Below are positions 1 to 8,600 of a stretch of 11,124 bases of DNA, piece after piece (within the stretch, counting starts at the first letter, position 1; each line of letters starts with the position of its first letter). Below the pieces are notes generated by a model. That model saw only the letters and a program-made list of their open reading frames with translations, made no database searches and was not told the DNA's origin. Source of the stretch: Ichthyophonus hoferi (taxonomy: Eukaryota; Opisthokonta; Ichthyosporea; Ichthyophonida; Ichthyophonidae); the NCBI GenBank assembly GCA_002751075.1, contig NAOQ01000760.1:20184-31307 (forward strand). The letters run 5' to 3'. A program made the translations under genes and the position numbers.

Positions 1-1990
1 AAAAAAAAAAAAATCGTTAAGCATTGCTATTTAGTATGATCTGTTTACAACACCGGTTATATATAGTCTATATTGGGGCAGGGCAAATCTCAATGCGTAG
101 TATGTTTTGAATTTAGATATATAATGATAATAATAAATTATATATACATACATATTTAAGTTTTCTAATAATAAAAGCATATATCTTTAAATCTTGATAT
201 TATTAATTTATTTAAATTTTGATGTTACTATTATTATGTATTTATTAAAATGTATTTTAAATCCCTTTAAAGGTAGCTCATACCAGCGAAGTTAGCTACC
301 TTGCTTTTAATTTTGGCACTAACAACACCCCTAACCAATCACAAATAGCTGCTTTCTCATCAACTTGGATAACCAATCATTATACACGATCATTTGAAGC
401 ATCTACTCACACTCACGCCAATTAACTAAAGATTTCATTTGACCACTATTTTTAGTCCAAATGCACCGTTTGAGCTCTGCAAACTTTTACACTATGGTTA
501 TTGGATCAGGCCATCTAAATTCCTATTTTAGATTGGGGTACTAACCAAAAATAAAAATAAAAATATTTTCTTTTTAAAATTTTGTAAGGCTTGTGAGCAG
601 TATTATAACCAAGAAAATGATATATTGGAAACTTCTAATTGGCCACCCCTTATTTCTAATGTACTTACCAATTAAGTATTCCATTCAACATGTGTCGCTA
701 ACACAATATTTTTCAACACATGTTTTGTGTTGGAGAGATAAGATAAGGTTGAAAAAATAATGATGTGAAAATTATGGTTAAAATACCTATTATGTAGATT
801 ATATGCAACGTATTGTATACTTACGTGACCACGTATATTTTCAATCCATTTTTTAAAAGATGAAACGTCATTTCCACCCATTCCTGTTTTTTATATATAT
901 ATACGAAATTCAATTCAGATGGCCAGTTTGAATACATCAATGCTGTTGCATCAAATGAAAAAAAAATACAGTTCATTCAAGTTTAAAAATTAACCGTCTC
1001 TAAGCCAATGGGGTTTTGAAAATCAGTTGGTTAAGAAGCGCATCTATTTTTATTTTTAACGTTATCATCTTCATTTTTCCAGAAAAATGATTAAAAAAAA
1101 ATGTCAACATTTTGCGCAAAGCCGGAAAAGTTGAATATAAGAAAACTAAAAAAAAAGAAAGAATACGGTCAATTTCCCGTAAATATTCTTGAATTGGGAT
1201 GACTCAAGCTAACGGCTGATATATTGTTTTAATCTGCTTTTCTTTTATAAGCTGTGTTGTAATACCGTTAACTCCGAATGATACGTAGTTTGGCCAAAGT
1301 TCTGATAGCACGCAGATCATGAAACGTTCTGTCCGATATTAGTTAATTGTAAAACAGGTAAATTGCTGTGTCGATACATGGTATGCTATATGCTATGCAC
1401 TTATATATTAGTGAGTCAGCTGATGAGCCATTCAAAAAATAAATGATAAGATAGATTGTCGAGATAAGATCGAACAATTCCTGTGGCCTTCAGTAATCCT
1501 TTTAATTATATTAGCCAATAAGGAGAATCTTTACGACCGGTCCCATTTACAAGCTATGGTAAACACCCGCGATAAACAATGGTCGGGAGAGGAAAACGGC
1601 AACAACCAATAAAGACCCCGGCAATATTAGGAATAAGTGTATATCTTATCAATCAATCAACCCATAATCTAAGCATCCGATAAATTTAGATTATCATACT
1701 AATGATTACTGCTCTAATTATACCCGTCTGATTCTGAGAGGTATATAAGAAGACTAACAACGCTAATACTAGAATGCAGGCTAGGTGATGTATGGTACAC
1801 TACATGACTTTTATATATAGCGGCCAATAATCATTAGTTTCCATTTAATAAAACGCCACAAAAAAAAATGTCTAGCGAACATGTAGAAAACATACATAAA
1901 CACAATGTACACTTTATTTCTCTGCACAATTCCACTGACACTGGTAGGGCATCATCATATATTGATGCTGATTGGCATAAAAGACTAAGA
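1..1990. other. AT-rich intergenic DNA, no gene recognised
   Basis: No open frame of note, no splice-bounded exon and no RNA gene recognised on either strand. It holds a terminal A-run (1-13), an inverted repeat at 270-302, an AAAAAT-type simple repeat near 545-570 and two CCAATCA motifs (335-341, 373-379). The 69-residue minus frame at 672-881 shows no recognisable motif and is probably chance. Confidence 0.6.
270..302. repeat. 9-bp perfect inverted repeat (AAGGTAGCT/AGCTACCTT)
   Basis: Arms 270-278 and 294-302 with a 15-nt spacer, in otherwise AT-rich DNA. It could form a hairpin or be one end of a small palindromic element. No second copy was seen in the window. Confidence 0.6.
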
Positions 1991-4194
1991 CTAGATTTTA
2001 ATTCCACTTAGGCACTCATATCTGATTTACAACAAAGAGTAATCGAAGTTGATGTATTGGAAAAAGATAGAGTAGGAATGGGGATAGAAAGACATTTTTA
2101 ATTTTACTCATATTTTAGTTAGAATTATTGGGCCCCAGGCACACTTATATAAGAAACTACTCTGCCCTCAACATTGATTCATTTCAACTTTCTACTCCAT
2201 TGTATATATTTCAAATTGGTAGAACAAACTTTAGTCATCACTCTGCAATAAGATAGCAATCACATCTCCCACATTCCCTGCATCGCTACTGATCACACAG
2301 CGTCCTATTAATCGCTCCAACCTTAAACAGAACTTAACCAGGTTTACCTTCTGATACTCCTTAGACATATACCATTCCTAGGATATTCAACCAAAAAGAC
2401 TGAACTCTTCAGTTCTGCCTTCACAACCAAGGTTTATCGTATTCTACGTCGCCAATGTCAGTAATTTCTGGTCCCGTTATGAGACAAGTGACGGTCTTAT
2501 ATAGTTTCTGCCACTTTACTGAAACCTGTTTAGTATAGATAGTACAAATCATAAATATATCGTTTCTACGACTATCATAACGATAGGGTTTATACTTGAG
2601 CTTAATACTTGATCAGATTCTCAAAAATTCTTAAGATTACCTAAAAAGATTTAAAGTATATTGCGGTGATTAGCAATCGAGATTCCCATTAATTAAGGTC
2701 AATATGTAGCCAATCAAAATAAAGGTAAATGACACGATAATTAAATTAAATATAAACAAATAAATGTTTGGAAAACCTTCTAGCTGAAAACCTCCGACAA
2801 GGTTCCACAGATACCTTCACCTAGTTGACTCAGCAACTATCTACCATACAGATTTTTGATCGGTCTTTTCTTTTAGATCTTACCAAGGCAATTCCATAGG
2901 TTTGAAGGCTTAATATGAAACAACATAAATGACCAACATACATTGCCTTGCTATGCAATTTAGTGACATGAATCACCTGCCAATTTTATAGATTGTTTTC
3001 AAAACGTGGTTACCAAACTTGAAACTCCACCTTTCAACTCTCAGAATCCACCAAATAACCCTTGTCTTCACAATTATCTATAGTCAGACCTGGTCTCAGA
3101 TCTATTATGTACGGAATTTTCCTCAGGGATAATAAACATCCTACATTAATGACTCATCATAAATGCATGACTCACCAAGCCGTCTATGAAAACTCTCAGG
3201 TGGCACCCAACACTAACAAAAATATGCCTTACCGCCTTCCTTTTACTCAAGATCACCACAGTAATGTCAAAATAGTTTATTTGTCATTTTCATCTTGACT
3301 TTGACATTAGTCACAACACTAAAAACTGCTATTATAATCCTGAGAGTCTTAACTATAGAAAACTTTTCCAATGCCAGAGAAATACTACGTCTTCTACCTC
3401 AGTCAACATGCCTAAAACTCCTTCATGCCCCAAAATTAAGATAATCAATGACCCTACAATCTCCCATAATTTCCAATCACCAATTACTCAGAGCAATCAC
3501 TTAAGTTGAGCAGCTCTCAAGTGGAAGGAATACGCGCATCATCATGCTAACAAAATTCCATAACATAGATTTCCAGCACCAATGACTCAGTCACCACATT
3601 TATTGACTTTTCAAATAGAAGTTTTTTTGTGGTCAGTGGGTGTTCCCATCATATTTACAACCATTGCAATGCCTTTCAATCCCTTGTGCTCATCAACCTG
3701 TAGTTCACACTTGATAATGTCACTGTTGCTCTTGCAACAATGACACTACTACCTTCAGCTCTTGTATCATCAGCATCACGTGACATTATATTCTTCATAT
3801 GTCCCCAGACATCAAACACAATTTGTTTTCAATCACTGCCTTGTGAGACCAAAACTGCTCTGTAACTTTCACTAACAACTTAGTCAACATCAATGATAGC
3901 AACCCCACTATGATGAGAGGTTTTCTTTGAAAATTTTATATTTTCCTTCTAAATGCCCAACTCCTCCTCTACAATTTAGCCTGCCTGCACTACAACCGAC
4001 TTCCTGGGTCACCACAATTATACAACACCTGCTGTAAAACTACACCATGACCACTATATTGACCTGGGTGGACACCTTCCTACTGTAGTGTCTTTCTCAC
4101 ACTAGCACACTTCATATTGTCTGGTTTGCAATGTTTACAAGTCCAATGCCATCAGACACTTCCGATTTATACACTGCTCTCCAAAGTGTCTACA
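1991..4194. other. Unassigned stretch upstream of the Copia remains
   Basis: Less AT-rich than the first 2 kb and full of short broken frames, as expected of old coding-derived DNA. By position it could be the gag/protease side of the Copia fossil, but I recognised no domain. The 78-residue plus frame at 3062-3298 resembles nothing I know. Confidence 0.4.
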
Positions 4195-4960
4195 TGGCAC
4201 TCTTAGCCTTTACAGAATCACAATGGGCAAACAAATTGCCAAATGCGATGCATGTGCTGCTAATAAAATTGTTACAAGCCCCTTCCCTCTATACTGATCA
4301 AGAGCTTCACTGCCACTGGAGACCATCTGCAGTGGTGTCATAGGTTCTTTATCAGTTTCCTTTGGCAGTTTCCGCTGGGTTGTTCTTGTTATAGATGACT
4401 CCACACATTTCATCACAGTGTTTTGTACGAAACACAAAGACAATATTCTGCATTATTTTCATGCTTACGTGGAAGCAGTGCATGCTAAACATGCACCCCT
4501 TTACATCTCTACCTTGCATACAGATCAGGACTGAATACACATCTTCTGCCTTCATCTCTCAACTCCAAGAATAGGGTATTCAACGCAAAATAACCCTTCC
4601 ATATGCACCACAATCTAATGGTATTTCAGAGCATATGAATTGGCACACTATTACCATGGCCTGCATTACTAGACTACCTACATATAGAAACTGGATGTGT
4701 AAAATTTCTTGCTGATAACCAGTCAGTAATACGTCTTATCGAGGAAAGTTGTGCCCCCAGGAGTACTAGGCATATCAAAATTAGATACTGGTACATGCGG
4801 GACTGCGTAACTAACCAGGGATTGAAGTTAAACCCTGCCCAACTAAGTTGATGGCAGCCAATTGTTTGACCAAAGCAGTGGCCAACAGTAACTTTAGGCA
4901 CGCAAAAATTCTGATTAGGATGCATGATCTTCATAAATTCTCCAATCAAGTATGCTATTT
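4195..4960 (+). mobile_element. Decayed Ty1/Copia LTR retrotransposon (pol remains)
   Basis: Remains of a Copia-family polyprotein on the plus strand. About 4235-4290 resembles the end of the pre-integrase region (CDACAANK). About 4375-4550 resembles the integrase core (VLVIDDSTHFITVF). About 4690-4945 matches the end of Copia RNase H (ADNQSVIRLI, RHIKIRYWYMRD). A purine-rich tract lies shortly downstream. The element is broken, with many breaks (probably five or more). I found no pair of LTRs by eye, so it is likely old. Family assignment rests mainly on the RNase H and integrase motifs. Confidence 0.75.
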
Positions 4961-5035
4961 AAACCCTTACTTAGAGTGATAGCCATTATAAAGAATGAAA
5001 GCCAAACACACTCTACTATGTTGACAATATATCGT

Positions 5036-5072
5036 AGGGATAGGGAGAGGGAGAACGAAGGATGAAGAGGGA
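5036..5072 (+). other. Purine-rich tract, possible Copia polypurine tract
   Basis: An almost pure A/G stretch with three pyrimidines, about 90 bp after the RNase H remains. That is where an LTR element has its polypurine tract before the 3' LTR. A possible LTR start (TGTTGGCA) follows at about 5096, and TGTTGACA occurs just before the tract at about 5019. No matching 5' LTR was found, so the role is inferred from position. Confidence 0.4.
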
Positions 5073-5103
5073 CATCGCCCGTTTAGCACCATTACTGTTG
5101 GCA

Positions 5104-5109
5104 TTTATT
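5104..5109 (-). terminator. Candidate polyadenylation signal for TOP3A
   Basis: AATAAA on the minus strand about 545 nt after the TOP3A stop, the first canonical hexamer downstream. It lies just past the purine-rich tract of the neighbouring Copia fossil, so the signal may be in element-derived DNA. Downstream GU-richness is weak. Confidence 0.35.
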
Positions 5110-5147
5110 GCTAAGAAAACCAAGGCTTCCTCATACATATATGTCTG

Positions 5148-5190
5148 GTTATACTAACGACCAATTAATGATTGGTATACGTTATACTAA
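5148..5190. repeat. 10-bp direct repeats flanking a CCAAT palindrome
   Basis: GTTATACTAA occurs at 5148-5157 and again at 5181-5190. Between them lies ACCAAT-TAATG-ATTGGT (5160-5176), two inverted CCAAT boxes. It could be a tiny insertion with a target duplication or a local duplication. Confidence 0.55.
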
Positions 5191-5652
5191 AAAGATAATA
5201 ATTGGTCCGGTCTAATCTGAACCGCATCTCATTCTAAATAATCAATTATAAAACAAAGAAAAGCACCCACTTTCATACATTATCGAGGCGATTAATTACT
5301 GACATACCCATCTATTCCCCTACTGACTATATCCTATATATCATAGGGTAAACAAGTCAGATTGGCTGATCTAGTGACGAAAAAGGAGAGAGCCTCTCTC
5401 AAGACAGAAAGAAAAAACAAAACAAATTCAAATAATCAAGAATATAATAAAAATACAAGATTGAAAGCATAAACGTATGTATAACAAAACAAAGAAAACT
5501 AGAAGAACCCCTACCCCTAAGAAATTAAATTAAATTAAATGCAACTGAATAACAGCTAGAGATGTCAGTGTGTTGTTCAAACCCTGTCAATATAGGGTAT
5601 TCTCCCATCACTAAATAGTATAGTATTGTAGAGATGGTATCTAGTAGGATAG

Positions 5653-5684
5653 TCACCGACGAGGACAGTTGGGCTTCCTGTGGC
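5653..5684 (-). CDS. TOP3A: TOP3A exon i: 32-bp terminal coding exon, end of CCHC knuckle 2
   Basis: After the acceptor GCTATGCAG the exon reads (G)HRKPNCPRR and then TGA. Joined to CCSVCRQP of the previous exon it gives CSVCRQPGHRKPNCP, a complete Cx2Cx4Hx4C knuckle three residues from the C-terminus. Human TOP3A (recalled) ends CSLCHQPGHTRPFCPQNR, so residue spacing and position match. The exon lies 1198 bp from the previous one and is far too short for ORF scans. I found it by searching for the expected His/Cys pattern next to an acceptor. Confidence 0.88.
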
Positions 5685-8600
5685 CTGCATAGCAACCCTT
5701 AGAGTAAGTGTCATGTAGTAGATATATCCTATAGGAAAGACCGCATAATGACTAGGTTCCCTATAGGATCTTGAGTGTACTGGTTTGATTATGTGCCTTC
5801 GATCTAACTTTAGTGGCTTACGGGTTTGCTCTGTGTATGTAAATAAAGTACAAATAGGCCTACTGACGGAAGACGTCAGCAAGGTTTTGATTGTTCTTTA
5901 AAATTCTAGATTGCTTGTTGAAAGTAATTAGGATTGTTAATGTCTCTGATTAGAGAGGTGGAGTTATTTAAAAAGTTATAAACAATGGCTGACAGTAAGT
6001 GTAAGGTAGAAGATTTTCATATGTTGTAGTGAATATATATAGATATATATATATATATACATGCATATAATAGCACACTATCTAATATATGTGCATTCGG
6101 ACTAATTATCAGTCCACATATAGAGGTAGAAGTCTCATTAATTACTATGCCCAATAATATTACTATTACCGAGTGGTAGGATAAAGATAGAGAAGAGACC
6201 CAGTAATCATCTAGTGATTTAGAGCTAGTCTTTAAACACAATTAAAATATGAAACATCTAAATATATCTAAATATATTTAAATAATATCACAAAATGATA
6301 ATGAACACCAACGTATATAACAAGGTAGGTTACTTTAAGTGCTGTTTCTAGAAAAAAAGATGGGTGGTATTAAGTTATATCAGGTATAAAAACTATGCTA
6401 AGGCCAGAATTCAAAATATATTATTGGTAATTAGACAGAACATTATAACAATATAACAATATAAGAATACAACATATCAATATAACATAACACTATAACA
6501 ATATAATAATAAAACATAACAGTATTACCGTATTATAACATTATGTTATAATTATACCTATCACACCAATACTTAGTTGGCTAGTATAACGTCACTGCAA
6601 CAGACAATGTAAGTGACAGAATAAAGAATACATAATATACTAACACTGTGATAACCAAACCATGCAATAGTACTATAATAACTATCAATGACTTATGAAT
6701 TAGGTTAGATAGTATATAAATAGTCACGTCACACTAAAGAGTAGGTGCGTTGTAATAAACCATACAATAATAAAGAGAAAAAGTGAGAAAGAGAATGAGA
6801 AAGAGAGATAATACAACCACACATAGCACGCAATCCTTCATTACCATCCTGTATATATACATGATTATAAACATATACCCACCTGGCTGCCTACACACAC
6901 TACAACATCTCCTTTTTGTCCCATCATCCCCATCATTCTGTGTTGATGAAGCGTCCCTCTCCCTCTTTTTCCCTCGATTAGTGTCTACACGTGTATTCTC
7001 ACCACCACCTTCCCTGCAATTCCGACCACCCCTTACAGAACCCCCCTGTCGTCCCTGCGTAGACCCCATACCTGGGCAGGAGGATGCAAAATGGCCTGGC
7101 TGCATGCATAGAGGTAATAGGAAAGGGAGTATTGTGTTAGTACCGTCATTATGATTACAAACATATAGTAATCGTGCTTCTAGTGTCTCAATCAGAATGC
7201 GGAATTACAAGAAGAAGCCATACAAGGCTATCAGGCCCATTTATTGCTAACCAATCCCTTCCTTTCCGTCTTCCACTATGCACTCTGTATCCTAGCAACC
7301 AGTCATAACCCTATTGGAGGATGTGCACGTTTTAAGTCTTACCTTACCACACTTATAGCAATCATTGGTTCCTCCACCACCACCACCTCCCCCTCCTCCC
7401 TGTCTTCCACCCCTTCCCGAACCTTCCTCTGTCACCTCATCTACCCATGCAAAATACTTGCACGCTCGTGTGCTACAACCATAAAACTGACGGCCCTGAT
7501 TGGGTCCTTCTTTTCTGACGGTTAGGAGCGCGGAGGGCATGTGACAGTCACAGGATGGTATGCGATCATCTATAGGTGGTGGACGCACTGGCCTCTCATT
7601 GGTGGCCATAGAGCCTATGTGGCCATTCCTTTGACTATTATTCCGACCAATGGGGACTTGGTTGCCTCCATTGGATTGGCTGGAGGTATTCGCATCCGCC
7701 CATTCAAAGAAAGTACATCTGATTGGTACATAAATTAGGGGCATACCGCTGTGCGCCACCCTACAAACATCACCTGCAATATTATTCGCATAAAATCACG
7801 CACACTCAGCCACTTGCCCATAAACATCCAAACATCTAAACACTCACCCAATAACAATAGATGCCACTACACCTAACTCCCTCACCCCCTCTCCCTTTTA
7901 GCTGATTCATCCAAGTGGATTCTTATACCTTTTCTTTAGTATCCGTTAAATATCTACGAAGCACAACACAAATGAAAACACAAAACAACCACCTGGTGTA
8001 AAACGGTATCTATATGGCAATATTGACTGTGGCTTCTAATTACTAGAACACAAATACAACACTGTAAAGTACATAGATTGGCTCTAGCGGCAATAATACT
8101 AATCATGAAGACATTACAATACAAACTCTATACAAGGTATATGATGAGAATATAGTGCACTAAGTATGCAGATGTAAATATACTATTTCAAGGCAACATA
8201 CCAATTGAAATACATTTCTTTTCAAACATAACATATATCTCGTTCAGGAACAAAACATAACGATATAGGGAAACAATTTCATCCATCTTATTGGGCCTAC
8301 TCTCTCTACCCTACCATATCCCCTTCTCATAAATATTCAAATAGCTTCCTAATATAGGGGGTTCACAAAAATATAAATGGAGAACAACAATTGATCCATA
8401 TGTAAAAGACAATTCCCTATTCCAAATTCCTCCAATAAAACCGTAGTAGCCCAACCTAATTTTTAACCATCACCCCTTAACCAACAAACACACAGCAATA
8501 AACGTACTCTTTCCCAGCTGCCTTGGCACATGTATAGAACCTACGGCCCTGTGAGGGACCTTCCTTCCGCACCGTCCTACCCACAGAGGCTACATTACAT

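Larger units (their letters stand above)
5104..5652 (-). other. Putative TOP3A 3' UTR
   Basis: Minus-strand sequence after the TGA at 5655-5653, down to the first AATAAA on that strand (plus-strand TTTATT, 5104-5109). It is AT-rich without coding signal and includes short AAATT repeats near 5523-5541. I saw no nearer AATAAA or ATTAAA. The length is inferred only from that hexamer. Confidence 0.4.

Noticed and set aside
1843-1868. AATAAA followed by an A-run, resembling the tail of a retroposed transcript
   Set aside because: Nothing upstream looks gene- or SINE-derived, and A-runs are common in this composition.
1951-2011. DADWH-like peptide reminiscent of a Copia RNase H motif
   Set aside because: Too short and too far from the main remains, with no supporting motifs around it.
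4210-4555. Two minus-strand frames of 77 and 67 residues
   Set aside because: Antisense to the Copia integrase remains.
4674-4949. 91-residue minus-strand frame
   Set aside because: Antisense to the Copia RNase H remains; no recognisable motif.
5577-5882. 101-residue minus-strand frame
   Set aside because: Only the short piece at 5684-5653 fits the gene, and in a different frame. The rest is intron and 3' UTR.
6017-6241. 74-residue minus-strand frame
   Set aside because: Lies in the last TOP3A intron and is largely the AT microsatellite; no motif.
6783-7154. 123-residue plus-strand open frame
   Set aside because: It is antisense to TOP3A exon h, whose minus-strand reading shows CCHC motifs and good splice sites. 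The plus reading is low-complexity Ser/Pro/Phe.
7244-7738. Plus-strand frames of 93 and 65 residues
   Set aside because: Antisense shadows of exon g; the Thr/Ser-rich parts come from the reverse of the glycine codons.
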